Source: Nematostella vectensis (lineage: Eukaryota > Cnidaria > Anthozoa > Actiniaria > Edwardsiidae). From it: a DNA stretch of 64,000 nucleotides. A program made the position numbers and the translations under genes. Positions 34,363-45,184 of the stretch are shown here, piece after piece. The notes under the pieces were generated by a model. The model saw nothing but the letters and a program-made list of their open reading frames with translations, ran no database searches and was not told the DNA's origin. Each line of letters opens with the position of its first letter. The stretch's first letter is position 1. Location of the stretch: NCBI RefSeq assembly GCF_932526225.1, contig NC_064048.1:6060627-6124626 (forward strand), read 5' to 3'.

Positions 34363-34556
34363 TTAGAAGGGCTAAAGTTTTCCCGCTCCCGGATCTCCAG
34401 AAAACATGGTAAAAAAAATGCTGATTCCTGTCAATTTGAGACTTGCGGCCAAAATTTGTTAGAAAAACTTGATCGCTTGGTCAAATCTTTTTCTCACTGA
34501 TCTTGAAAAGCCCTTAGACCCAGGCCTCCAAGAGGTCGGCCGAGTGGGTATGAAGG

Positions 34557-34637
34557 TCACCCAAATATTGATATGCTTTTTGCGATGCGACGTCTCGCTA
34601 ACAAAACAAATTCAAGTTTCAAACTCCGCGCGGCCAT
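34557..34637 (-). CDS. Candidate first exon, YY1-like ATGGCCGC start
   Basis: On the minus strand TTTAAAATGGCCGCGCGG opens MAARSLKLEFVLLARRRIAK then SISIFG, stopping at 34559-34557. A weak donor, TTTGG|GTGACC, lies at the stop. About 95 bases upstream on this strand the GGGAGA array begins, which could act as a promoter element. Plausible as an N-terminus but no family is recognised. Confidence 0.28.
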   Translation of the reverse strand: MAARSLKLEFVLLARRRIAKSISIFG

Positions 34638-34732
34638 TTTAAATATTTGCACAATAAGTAGGTAAATCGATATAACCAAAAATAGTAATGTACGGCACTG
34701 TTTCACCTTGTGCTATTGAACAATTAAGATCT

Positions 34733-35151
34733 TTCTCTCCCTCTCCCTCTCCCTCTCCCTCTCCCTCTCCCTCTCCCTCTCCCTCTCCCTCTCCCTCTCC
34801 CTCTCCCTCTCCCTCTCCCTCTCTCTCTCCCTCTCCCTCTCCCTCTCCCTCTTCCTCTCCCTCTCCCTTTCCCTCTCCCTCTCCCTCTCCCTCTCCCTCT
34901 CCCTCTCCCTCTCCCTCTCCCTCTCCCTCTCCCTCTCCCTCTCCCTCTCCCTCTCCCTCTCCCTCTCCCTCTCCCTCTCCCTCTCCCTCTCCCTCTCCCT
35001 CTCCCTCTCCCTCTCCCTCTCCCTCTCCCTCTCCCTCTCCCTCTCCCTCTCCCTCTCCCTCTCCCTCTCCCTCTCCCTCTCCCTCTCCCTCTCCCTCTCC
35101 CTCTCCCTCTCCCTCTCCCTCTCCCTCTCCCTACCCCCTCCCCCTCCCCCT
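34733..35151. repeat. (CCCTCT)n array 1
   Basis: About 400 bases of hexamer with a few interruptions (near 34820, 34850 and 34867), ending in CCCCCT-type variants. The minus strand, (GGGAGA)n, fits the G-quadruplex pattern G3N3 repeated, and the homopurine-homopyrimidine tract could form a triplex. The 173-codon SPSPSP frame is an artefact. GTACGCACTGCGTAC, a small palindrome, follows. Confidence 0.9.
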
Positions 35152-35274
35152 TTACGTACGCACTGCGTACCTATGTTTAATTCTTAGTAAGACCCGCCAT
35201 CTTGAATGAGAAACACTTTGTTAGTAAAGCAAGAAAAGATAACAGTGCTGTATCAACCATCAATGTAATAACAT

Positions 35275-35310
35275 CCTTATCGTGTGCGAGTCAACTCGAA
35301 CACGATAAGG
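35275..35310. repeat. Hairpin with 17-bp arms
   Basis: CCTTATCGTGTGCGAGT pairs with ACTCGAACACGATAAGG across a 2-base loop, with one mismatch. It lies between the two hexamer arrays. A 73-codon plus frame through it (35202-35423) is unrecognised. Confidence 0.6.
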
Positions 35311-35557
35311 TCCTTCTAGTTATAAAGTTTTTGTCGATCAAGACAGGTAATTGCTACAAGCTAATTGGCCCACTGTCTAAACACTATGAGGCCACGGTAG
35401 CGCGCGTCGTACTAAAATTATAACGGTTTTGCAAAAGATAATCACCATTTTTATTCCTTTGTTATCCAAATCATAAATTTATTTTCTTATTAAAAAGTAT
35501 ATTTTTTATTATTTGCCATCTTTTTAAATTAGATTGTGCGATTTAAAAAAATTCGAG

Positions 35558-35604
35558 GCAGGGACGGTGGACTGCTTGACAATACTGACCTTGAGATGTA
35601 ATAC
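35558..35604. repeat. 47-bp direct repeat, left copy
   Basis: Runs from GCAGGGACGGTGGACTGCTT to GAGATGTAATAC and is identical to 36340-36386. Together they bracket a 735-bp insertion, so this looks like a very long target-site duplication or a tandem duplication breakpoint. Confidence 0.85.
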
Positions 35605-35812
35605 TCATCCGGCTCGAAGGACCAATGTTCCCTCTACACGGGTAAAAATACGATCTTTATTTTCAACAATAACAGACACCGAACAAAGCGTCAACAAAAC
35701 ATGGCTTCTCTCGAAGAACTCTATACTCTTCGCGCCTCCGGGCATTGTGGGTAGGGCCCACAGGCAACCCGCGCGCCTTACAATTCTAAATAGTGGTCGC
35801 CGAACCGACCAC
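35605..35812 (-). mobile_element. Retroelement-like leader next to hexamer array
   Basis: Read on the minus strand after the GGGAGA array: CTATTTAGA, a GC-rich part, GAAAATAAAGATC (AATAAA signal), ACCCGTGTAGAGGGAACATT and GGTCCTTCGAGCCGGATG. TTGGTCCTTCGAGCCGGATG recurs at 44764-44787 (minus), which marks it as part of a dispersed family and looks like the boundary of an LTR-type element. On the plus strand AACATGGCTTCTCTCGAAG opens MASLEELYTLRASGHCG with a donor-like GTAGGG, so a captured first exon is an alternative. Confidence 0.35.
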
Positions 35813-36330
35813 CTCTCCCTCTCCCTCTCCCTCTCCCTCTCCCTCTCCCTCTCCCTCTCCCTCTCCCTCTCCCTCTCCCTCTCCCTCTCCCTCTCCCTCT
35901 CCCTCTCCCTCTCCCTCTCCCTCTCCCTCTCCCTCTCCCTCTCCCTCTCCCTCTCCCTCTCCCTCTCCCTCTCCCTCTCCCTCTCCCTCTCCCTCTCCCT
36001 CTCCCTCTCCCTCTCCCTCTCCCTCTCCCTCTCCCTCTCCCTCTCCCTCTCCCTCTCCCTCTCCCTCTCCCTCTCCCTCTCCCTCTCCCTCTCCCTCTCC
36101 CTCTCCCTCTCCCTCTCCCTCTCCCTCTCCCTCTCCCTCTCCCTCTCCCTCTCCCTCTCCCTCTCCCTCTCCCTCTCCCTCTCCCTCTCCCTCTCCCTCT
36201 CCCTCTCCCTCTCCCTCTCCCTCTCCCTCTCCCTCTCCCTCTCCCTCTCCCTCTCCCTCTCCCTCTCCCTCTCCCTCTCCCTCTCCCTCTCCCTCTCCCT
36301 CTCCCTCTCCCTCCCCCTCCCCCTCCCCCT
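35813..36330. repeat. (CCCTCT)n array 2, nearly pure
   Basis: About 500 bases with no visible interruption until about 36312, then CCCCCT units and CGAGGGGGGG. Its purity suggests a recent expansion. Open frames on both strands (LSLSLS, SPSPSP, GRGRGR, GEGEGE) are artefacts. Confidence 0.95.
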
Positions 36331-36339
36331 CGAGGGGGG

Positions 36340-36386
36340 GCAGGGACGGTGGACTGCTTGACAATACTGACCTTGAGATGTAATAC
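36340..36386. repeat. 47-bp direct repeat, right copy
   Basis: Identical to 35558-35604. It is followed by ATTACGAGACAAG, whereas the left copy is followed by TCATCCGGC. Confidence 0.85.
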
Positions 36387-38283
36387 ATTACGAGACAAGT
36401 TTGATTTAATTTGTAAGATGTATTGGCACAAGGTCGCCAAATCATCAATTACTGACCGCAAACATCCCTTAGGATAAAACACCTCTTTTTTATTAACCTG
36501 AAATGGTCCCAAATTGACAACAAGAAATGTTCCTCCCAGTATTTGCTCTTTCTAATCGTAATAATTCAGTCTTTAGGTTATTAATTGCTCTTTCTGGTTT
36601 AATGAGAAAAGCGCTTTCACAACATTTCTCTGAAGATGATGTTTTTAGTTCCCGCTCGAGTGTTGAAAGGCAAGGCGAATTGCAAAGATATTTTCATCAA
36701 TCGTTTTTAAATGATTAGACATGAGTACAATTTTAATGTAACCGTATCTTCTTAAGTAACTTAAAAACAGGTGGTCAGGATTTTGACGTGATCGTTCAAT
36801 GGCTGAAGGGTGAGTTAGAAAAAGCCTCTTTAAAAACACTGGAAAAAATTTTATAAACAACTGAAACAAAAAAAAATGATGCTGCTTAACGGCATTGACT
36901 TTCAGACTGAAAAAAAAGGTGTTGGCGATTTCTTAATGCTTATCACCGCCACACATTTTATATATTAACAGGCAGCTATATGTCTTTAACGCCGCTCTAA
37001 GATTGACAAAGCATCTGAGGCAATAGTAATGTGTAATTGTTTGAAAATATTTTTAACAACCCAATACTGACTGAACTGTTGCTACTTTTATTACCGCATT
37101 AAAAAGGGCAAAAATTTGAAAAAAATATTTGTCTGACCTTGACAGAGGCAACTTAGTAGTGAGCTTTATTACATAAATAAGATTAAAAAAAAATAAACGA
37201 ATACCGACTTGACTTTTTCGGAACATGTGACAACTTGAGTTTTTTTTTATGATTATATTTATATTACCGAATGGTATACTGGTGTTAACGGAATGAGATC
37301 ATAAGTCCGATATTTTATATTTTTTGGTATAAAATAGAATGATACCGCTTTCACGGATAATGTGACTCTTGAGAATTTTTTTTTTCATTTTTTTTTTTTA
37401 CATAAACTAAAGCCCTGTGTTTGTGTTGAGCCGCTTCAAGCCTTTATCCAGCTGTTGAGTCACAAAATTCTCACAAAGACACGAGCATCCGAAAAATCGT
37501 GACTTTGTTCCGACTGCAGTTATTGATGACTTAAGAAGGTGTTTTTCACGTACAACTGAGATATTTGCATTGCCGAATGATATACAATGAAATAATAAGT
37601 CCGTTTTTTTTAAATTTAGAATGATCAAAAGAGAACAATATAAAAATTAGGACAAACGACCATTTGATTTTTTTTCTTTTTTTTTTTTTTTTTTTACAAG
37701 GACGAACTGTTTGGTTGTCTCACCCCAAGTATTTTTATTTTCGGTTACACAAAAATCGTGGTTTTGCGTCGGTGAAATAAAAACAACCTCATAGCTGATA
37801 ATTCCAGCGTAAACAATAACTGCGTCTTTTATTATTTTTTGTCTCCCTCTTGTATTTATATTGGAAAAGCAATCCTGCAATGGAGTTCTAGTAAAGACCG
37901 CCGTTGGAGACGGACAAAGGTAAGCTTTGATAACTACTTTATCTCTTTTATTAAATTTTCCAACCGACAAAAATTCATCATCAATCATTACTTACATAAA
38001 CATAAAGTATAATTATTCTTTTTATTAATACTATTATTCTCGATTATTTAGCAAGAAGTATTTTGAATAAAAATGTGTATTTGGAGCACTGAGACACTGC
38101 TAAAGCTTAGAACACTAGGCATACTAAATAATCGGAAATTGTACTTTCTTGTTGTTCTTTTGCTCAATAATCACCTAGTGAAGTTCATCGGTAAACAGCC
38201 GAGTAATCTTTTTTAGCATCTGGGATTTCTCTCAAAATAGGATAAAACCGCCCCAGGGAAATCAAACACATTGGCGGCCGTTC
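36387..38283. other. Gene-free AT-rich stretch
   Basis: T and A runs are frequent (37380-37400, 37675-37696). Frames of 63-113 codons here have no recognisable features. Confidence 0.45.
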
Positions 38284-38529
38284 ATGCTGCGCTCGAATGG
38301 AGAAATGGCGGGAAATTACGTAGAAAGGCTGATATATTGTGATAATTATTTCGTGTTGTCTGCAATAAAAGTAATGTCGTTGTGGATATTCTGGGAGCCT
38401 AGAAACCGTAGTATGGGTGAGAAAAATGATCTGAGGATAAACTGTGGGACTTCGCTCATTTTTATTTATAGTTTTGATGAAAGTCGCAGACCGGAACCCC
38501 GTGGGTACCATAGAGCATCAGCATGGTGA
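38284..38529 (+). CDS. Weak 81-codon frame with E2F/YY1-like start region
   Basis: ATG at 38284 opens MLRSNGEMAGNYVERLIYCD, and ATTGGCGGCC lies just upstream. GAAATGGCGGGAAATT (about 38304-38319) combines a YY1-like start with an E2F-like TTTCCCGCC on the other strand. The C-terminus (SFDESRRPEPRGYHRASAW) is polar. A 108-codon minus frame overlaps. No family recognised. It could be a regulatory patch rather than a gene. Confidence 0.2.
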   Translation: MLRSNGEMAGNYVERLIYCDNYFVLSAIKVMSLWIFWEPRNRSMGEKNDLRINCGTSLIFIYSFDESRRPEPRGYHRASAW

Positions 38530-38804
38530 AAACCGCTAAAGCGATGTATCACACAATAACAGTTCAAATAAGATTTGAAATAAGATTCCTTTAGAAAGCT
38601 CTAAGTAACAACAGGCACCAATATGGGCATTTAAAATCAGTTTTGAGAATATTGTGGACAGCAAAAGGGCTTCATTTGTTATAAGAAGCGGAAGGTATTT
38701 AGAAAAAAAGCTTGTCTTCGACAACCATTCGTCAATTAAGTGCATATTTTGTTAGGAAACAGCTGTGCTTTCCCTTTCCAAAGATACCTGGTTCGAACTA
38801 CACT
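38530..38804. other. No gene seen
   Basis: AT-rich, no repeat or exon. Confidence 0.35.
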
Positions 38805-38839
38805 TACCCTGGGTACCAGAGAGCTCCGAACTTCGCTAG
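38805..38839. repeat. ACCCTGGGTACCAGAG repeat motif, second copy
   Basis: Same ordered words as 34129-34160 with small differences. Confidence 0.4.
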
Positions 38840-40492
38840 GGTAAACTACACTTGACAAGAATTAATATAGAAACAAAAAATTAAAAACAGCATTAGTTTT
38901 TTTGTTAACTTAAATAAAACTTGATGAAAAAGCGAAGAAGAAATTGATCTATTATTTTCATTTTTACGACATTTCTCTTATAAAGTTGTAAATCAACTTC
39001 AGTGCATACACCCTGTGTTTCACTTATCTCGTTCTCGAAAGTAAACGAGCAGCAAACCGTAAAAGCTGAACTCTCAAACACACTTAGATAGTAAGCATAG
39101 AACCAGATAACCTTCGAAATCTTCTGGCTTTCAGTAATTAGAGTGGCTAGGTTACTAGTTTCCCTGGGCCAGGGCTCACCCAAAAGCCCATCGTCCGAGG
39201 AGAATCCAACTTACAAAAATCTTTACAGTTCTTGTTTATCCAATATTTAGAACAGAGATATATCCAGCCATATATCCATTTCCATCAAGGGGCATGAAAT
39301 TTCTTGTACTGAGAAATTTTAAAGCCTAATAGTTTTAGGGCGCGTTTTTTCCCGTCATTTTGGAACGGGAAAGGTTTGGTAGAGAATGTTCAGAATGGCA
39401 TTCGAGTCATTCTGCTACAGATAGCAGAATGGGTGGAATGGCCTTCATTCCATTTCGGAATAGGAACGCTGGATAAACGAACGCGCGCGTTTTCTATTAT
39501 AACCGTTCTTATTCCTGAATCACGAGTAAAAAAACGTGCCTAGTGTCTTCAGAAACGTAAACATGTCAGTAATCATGATCCTTATTGTCAAATTTGACTT
39601 TGAATTCCCTAAAAGACGCACTGTGTTTTTCTTAATCACTTTCTATATCAATTTAAACACTTGCATTCCTGTATAAATTTTCAATATTTGGAAAATATTT
39701 ATCACGGAGATATCGATTTAATTTCAATACATGTCCAAAGATATATACTATAACTATGTAAAATTATTGAAATTATCTTGGTACATCATTTCTGACGGCG
39801 TGATTTTCGAAATTATCATTTCTTAAGTAGTCATAATAATCGTGGCAAACGGAAAACAAACGCCATATTAAAACAATGAGCAACTGTAGCCCCAGCGAGG
39901 AAATGCAGATGATAAATATATACGGACACAAACGGTTAACCATGTGGTCCGGTTCACGGTGATTTACGAGTTTAATAACTTCTTCTTTTGGCTTACATTT
40001 GTTTTATTAATTTTAAGTAGTCTTTTGGATAAAGTACTTTTCCTGGTCTGTCAAAGTGTTAGCTTGAGTTTATAATTCTATTTTGTCGCATTTTCACGGT
40101 TCTGTGCAAATGGAAAGTTTGCGGATAACCATTCAAAAGTAGAAATTATCCAAAGGTTCTCCCAGTGTAAGATTTGAGAAAATAACACAATCATTTATAA
40201 TATCATCCGCGTCCGATTCCCCATGAAATATATCATATTAATACTACAGTACTTAATTTGACGTGTTAAAATGTCAGAAAAGTATTAATTCAGTTATATT
40301 ACTTTGAACAAATTTCTTTATCAAAGATTGGGTTACATCAGAGGCCTGCATTTTTCATGTCATATGTTTTACTAAAAGCAAAATTTATTTAATGGTATAT
40401 CAATAATCCGTTTGTGTGTGTGTATATGGAGGGGGGTTGAACTGAGCCCCTGTTTAGGTTATACGTAGCGGCTTAGGAAGTAGATCAAAGAA
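38840..40492. other. No recognisable gene
   Basis: AT-rich. A short GAATGGCATTC/GAATGG cluster at 39400-39450 (TCAGAATGGCATTCGAGTC, AGCAGAATGGGTGGAATGGC) is a local near-repeat. The 92-codon minus frame at 38905-39183 is unrecognised. Confidence 0.4.
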
Positions 40493-40740
40493 ATGCTTGC
40501 AATAAAAGCGTGATACAATAAATGATATTAAGTACTATTTTGTTGAAATTAGTACAACTATTAAGTGAAAATAGCTGGAGCGTGGAAGCGGTGTAGATTT
40601 CAAGCTCTCAGTGAACGAATGTATGATGAAATGTTGAAATCAACACCGCCTTCGCACTTCGATTATTTTTACTAATTTCACTAAATTCTACAAAATAGTA
40701 CTAAATATCATTTAGTGTTTCACGCTTTTATTGCAAGCAC
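40493..40740. mobile_element. 248-bp foldback element
   Basis: Arms at about 40493-40603 and 40633-40740 are inverted copies: ATGCTTGCAATAAAAGCGTG at the left and CACGCTTTTATTGCAAGCA at the right, continuing inward through AATGATATTAAGTACTATTTTG and its inverse to GCGGTGTAGATTT against GAAATCAACACCGC. Divergence is perhaps 15%. No coding capacity and no clear target-site duplication. Confidence 0.7.
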
Positions 40741-40774
40741 TCCACCTTGTACACCATGTTTAGAAAACACAGCG

Positions 40775-41215
40775 CCCCAGATTTTGCACTCTCTTAAGGA
40801 CAACAGCCCAAATTTTCGTACCCTCTTGGGGACAACCGCCTCAATTTTCGTACCCTCTTGGGGACAACAGCCCCAATTTTCGTACCCTCTTAAGGGTAAT
40901 AGCCTCAATTTTCACACCCTCTTGAAGAGAACAGCCCCCATTTTTGTACCCTCTTGGGGGCAACATCCCCAATATTCGTACCCTCTTAAGGGTAATAGCC
41001 TCAATTTTCACACCCTCTTGAAGAGAACAGCCCCCATTTTTGTACCCTCTTGGGGGCAACATCCCCAATATTCGTACCCTCTTGAGGGTAAAGCCCCATT
41101 TTTTGTACCCCCTTAAGGGTAATAGCCCCAATTTTCGCACCCTCTTTAAGAGAACAGCCTTAATTTTTCCGCTCTTGAGGACAACAGCCCCAATTTTTCA
41201 ATTACTTTTGCACAT
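40775..41215. repeat. Minisatellite, about 32-bp unit (GTACCCTCTTGGGGACAACA...)
   Basis: About 13 units alternate two forms, CCCTCTTGGGGACAACAGCC and CCCTCTTAAGGGTAATAGCC, each followed by CCAATTTTCGTA-like sequence. A pair of units is itself duplicated (40960-41090). The 133-codon plus and 99-codon minus frames (FVPSWGQ, YPLKGNS) are produced by the repeat. Confidence 0.8.
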
Positions 41216-41689
41216 CAGCCCCAAATCGGACCCCTGCTCAGCAAAAAAAGGTTATATCTTGTTTGGATTTCCTTTTAAAACAAGCCATCCTGATATCATC
41301 TAGAGAGTCAGAAATAACACCATTGATGAAATGAAGTCATGGTTAAATGGTTAAATTAAAAAAAAAATAGAAATATTGGCTTTAAACACAAGACAGAGAA
41401 GGTTAAAAAGCTTTATCCTATCGAGAAGGACACCCCCATATACAGAATATTAGGGGTCCCCCCTTACCCTTTCAATAGTCTTCCATATTTGTTACAGCCA
41501 GAGGTGATTTCTATGCTCGATTCTCAACGGCATTATATTGCTACAATACTCCCCCGACCTGTCAAGCTGTCAGCTGAGCGTTCATGTCGTTTTTCATCCC
41601 AGCTTAACCCAAACTCACTGCATTGCGCAAATGACGATTAAAAAAAAGTCGGCGACTAGAAAGGAGACAGGTTGCTATTTGAGAAGAGT
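41216..41689. other. No gene; stretch leading into a possible retroelement end
   Basis: A-rich tract near 41358-41370. The frame at 41538-41735 continues into the ribozyme-like segment below and is not a recognised protein. Confidence 0.35.
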
Positions 41690-41726
41690 CCTGTCGTCGC
41701 CTACTCGAAATGTTAGCATCAGAGCC
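41690..41726 (+). mobile_element. Hammerhead-like retroelement tail, weak
   Basis: CCTGTCGTCGCCTACTCGAA then ATGTTAGCATCAGAGCC resembles the CTGACGA...CGAAA layout of hammerhead motifs in Penelope-like elements, but CTGACGA would have to have changed to CTGTCGT. Low confidence. Confidence 0.22.
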
Positions 41727-43741
41727 AATAAGTGAACATATCCAATGCTCTCATGTTACTAATCAGTCATCAATCTGCAGATTTTTCAATAATTTGACTC
41801 GTTTCCCTGGAAGAACAAGTCAATATGGATTATGCTCTTCAATCATAAAACCCATTTTGTCTTTTGGCATTAAGCTCTCCATTCCCTTTATTAATTTGAA
41901 TTGTTTTCTTTTTCCGACTGATATTGGCTTTTCTAATCTGCATTTTACTATTCATGATATAGGAAGGAAACCTGGTTACGTAAAGCTTACCACGTTATCA
42001 GTTGGAACTTGAATGACTTGCTTCAGACACAGATACCCCAACACAGGTATGTTCCTTTGTTTAAACCTTTAAATTGTGTTTTTACTAACAGTAGTCATAT
42101 GTGGCTTAAACCTTTTAGAACAATAATTAAAAGACTAGGGACTGACCTTTTTATGATGTGTAGGTAGGAACGTGTCCATGTCACTAGAAAAAGAATATTC
42201 GAACAAGAAAACCTTAGCTCAAAGGCTAAGCGGAAGCTAACAGAAAAAAAGCCAAGCTACCCAATAAGCCTCGGAATAAAACAGACAAGAAAAAATATTT
42301 TATTTCTCATGTCAAATGGTCGGTCCCAATCACTTTTTTTTTTCAAAAATATGGTATGTAAATGCCAATCTAAAATACACTTTTGCGGTCATCACTGAAA
42401 CGATCCTTATTTTTGAGATAGAGAGAAAAGAAAACAGAAAAAATGACAAGCTATAAAATTGACAACAAGCAAGTTGCATATAAGCAGTCCAATATATCTA
42501 AGAGAATCTCGATTTAGAAAAATCCAAAATCCAATAAAGCGCACGTATTACTATTGCTAACTCTGATAGTTATTCGTGCTGTGATCGCAGTTTAAGTGAA
42601 AAAACTTGATAAATAAAACGGTTGATAGGATTAACCCTAGTACTGGAGTTGCATTAACCTTCTCACTCTCTTGCTTAAGGCATTTATCTAAATTCTGATA
42701 ATATATATAAGATTATGGTATACGCCTACTGTTCTTTGAAAAAACCTTCATATTAATGCGTGATATACCATAAAACAGACTATTCATGTTTTTTAAGATT
42801 TGAAAAAAGGAAATTCCTACTTATTAGAAGAATAGAAATTGTCTATGTTTATGTTTCCGCAATTTTAACTCTTATAACGTATGTTTAAAAATAATATCGT
42901 TCTCTGACTCATATTTCATTCCGGTTATTTTTGACGCCTAAAAAAATTCCATTGTTTTTGTTTTGTTTTGTTTTGTTTCCTCCTTTCGAGTTTTAAGAGC
43001 AACCGCCTTTAATTCAACATAAATAAGATTCTCCGGGAAAGAAAATATTTTACTCAGCAGATTACTTTATGTCAATCATTCTATCATTGTGTCAGTCAAC
43101 AACAAGGGAGATAGATACTCAACGCGAACGAGAAAGGAGTTTTTGGAAATATAGCACCAAGTAACATCAAACTATCCCAAAGCGGTTGCCAATTTTGTTC
43201 ACGAGAAATTATATATACATATCCTTGTATTTATCATATTTATCTAGAGTTTTTCCTTAATAGTTAAATTCGCTCACTGGTTAAAAGATAAGTGAACACA
43301 AATTAGAATCCTTTGTCATGTGACATTAAGCCAAATAATTATATTTGGTTGCTTCTCTCTGATAATTGGATCCAGTTTCCATAGACGAAGAAGGGCTGAT
43401 GATTTGCGTAGAGCTGAAGTCTAGATTGTTCCTGCTTTTATTACGAAAAAAAAGGATAACGAAGAACGGAAATGATAATTAGTATTTGCAAACAATTATA
43501 GTTAATCTGACAGTACTCATCATTGCTTATTCAATAAATCTAAAAAAAGGTCAACCAAAAAAAAATAATCCTTATTCAAAGCCGTATTCCTGTTCAAATA
43601 TGAGATTTCGGCGATTTTGTTTTGTGATAGAAGTCATTTAACGATGAGTTCCCAAAAAGCTATCACGAGCTATTGCAGTTTGTTTAGCTTGAGGCACTTA
43701 TTCCGTACTTGCGAAGTCTCTTTTACTGTGTATTGTTTTGA
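41727..43741. other. Gene-free AT-rich stretch
   Basis: A 100-codon frame at 41710-42012 has no domain. TTTTG repeats occur at 42955-42977. Nothing else recognised. Confidence 0.4.
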
Positions 43742-43840
43742 CTAAATATGAGCTCCGCTATTACGTGGCTCTAAGCATCTCATTTCTTTTCTTCTTTTAT
43801 GCATCACTGTCTCCTGAATTTTTTCTGCTTCCCCCGCCAT
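43742..43840 (-). CDS. Short YY1-like ATGGCGG frame, possible first exon
   Basis: On the minus strand ACAAAATGGCGGGGGAAG opens MAGEAEKIQETVMHKRRKEM then RCLEPRNSGAHI, stopping at 43744-43742. The charged, helix-like start is protein-like. A weak donor (ACA|GTGATG) exists. No family recognised. Confidence 0.25.
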   Translation of the reverse strand: MAGEAEKIQETVMHKRRKEMRCLEPRNSGAHI

Positions 43841-44249
43841 TTTGTCATCCTTATCAAAATACAAAGTGTGAAAAAGCATCCATTTTCCATCGGCTGATAT
43901 GGTAAACTATACACTCTTTTTTTAATAAAAACGTCTAATTTCAGTTGAGGCTGGGCCGTTCTTATTTTTGGGACATCTAACTGCGGTGATCCTAGAACCT
44001 AAAATTTCTTAAACCTAAACAGAACCGAATCAGAGCCTAAATAGAACCGAAACACAACCTAATAGCAAGGGGGAGGGTAATTGTTAATAACAAAAAAAAT
44101 TCAAAATTACCTATTTTCTGCATAGAATTACAGAGTGAAATACTTCTGAATATGTTCTTAACGATGTTCTTAAATTTTAGTGTAAGTTCTATAAGAATAT
44201 AATATCCAATTAATTATTAGGAAGAGAATTACACTTATGATCAAAAGCA
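43841..44249. other. No gene seen
   Basis: Contains near-duplicate CCTAAACAGAACCGAATCAG and CCTAAATAGAACCGAAACAC at about 44013-44060. Otherwise plain. Confidence 0.35.
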
Positions 44250-44787
44250 ATAATAAGGTTGTTACTATGAGCACAATTTGATTCTGCATTTTAGAACGGA
44301 TCAGGTCTAAAAAAATTCTGTTATCTGAGCCTTGGCATGTCGTTAGCATGTTCTTATAGAAAAGTTTCTTGTAAAAGAAGAGTGTATTGCGATATCTTCA
44401 ATTTGATTTGGTAAATTAGAAATAACTTTGTTGTTTTGAGTAGACACCACATAATTCGTCTGCCAATATTGAATGAACAACAGTAACAAAATGTGGTTGT
44501 CCAGGCCTCTTGATAATGGCTCATCTAAAATAAAGCGCCAAATGTTGCAGACTCGACTATCTTTTACATCAGTAACACCATTGCTTGAAAGTAAATTTGT
44601 AAACACTAAAGATTCTTCAAGATTTGTCACGCAACTTCTTAAACATAGAATAATCCCAGCATTTTCCGTCCAGCGGTGTTGATATTCCAATTTTATCTTT
44701 CTCATTTTCATTCAGAAATGATATATAAGACGAAATCGTGAGTCTCCAATGAGCTATTTACACCCGCCATCCGGCTCGAAGGACCAA
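44250..44787 (-). repeat. Unclassified repeat with 122-codon frame, copy 2
   Basis: The segment 44250-44358, read on minus, matches 12350-12550. The minus frame 44711-44343 starts at ATG (MKMRKIKLEYQHRWTENAGI) and continues through LRSCVTNLEESLVFTNLL and WRFILDEPLSRGLDNHILLL, with AT-biased but protein-like composition. I do not recognise it. Upstream at 44764-44787 lies TTGGTCCTTCGAGCCGGATG, shared with 35.6 kb. It is probably part of a decayed mobile element. Confidence 0.4.
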
Positions 44788-45184
44788 TCTGATAAGATGC
44801 GGAACAACGATTTCTATAAGAATTCCGTTAAGATTATAGGCTCAAATAGGTATGTATAGTTTGCGCTGTTCCCTCGAGGTATCACTTCGATAGTCGTTCC
44901 CCAGTTTAGCATTTTTCGCTTTTTAGTAGACATTAATTGAACGTTGAAGCGTTGTTATCGAAAAGTTAGATCGCTTCATAGATTGTAAAAACTGATTCAT
45001 TTTACAGCACTTTTCTGTCCTGTTGGCTTTAAGAATTTAATGGGAGCAGTAAGCTTTAGAAGTATAGTACTTCTACATAAATGGAGACTACTAAAGAGAC
45101 GTATCCGGCCCTTTCTAGATCAACAGGGAACCGGTGATTTCTACGGAGCAAAAGCGAAAAGAAACCAATATATTTGCCACTAAA
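44788..45184. other. No gene seen
   Basis: Mixed-composition sequence without recognisable features. Confidence 0.35.

Noticed and set aside
34688-35209. 173-codon serine-proline repeat frame
   Set aside because: Produced entirely by the CCCTCT hexamer, which has no stop in any frame. The non-repeat ends show no domain.
35534-36512. Four long frames (LS, SP, GR and GE repeats) on both strands
   Set aside because: All derive from the second hexamer array; being open in every frame is expected and is no evidence of coding.
40715-41116. 133-codon frame with VPSWGQ and YPLKGNS repeats
   Set aside because: Encoded by the 32-bp minisatellite and open on the opposite strand too.
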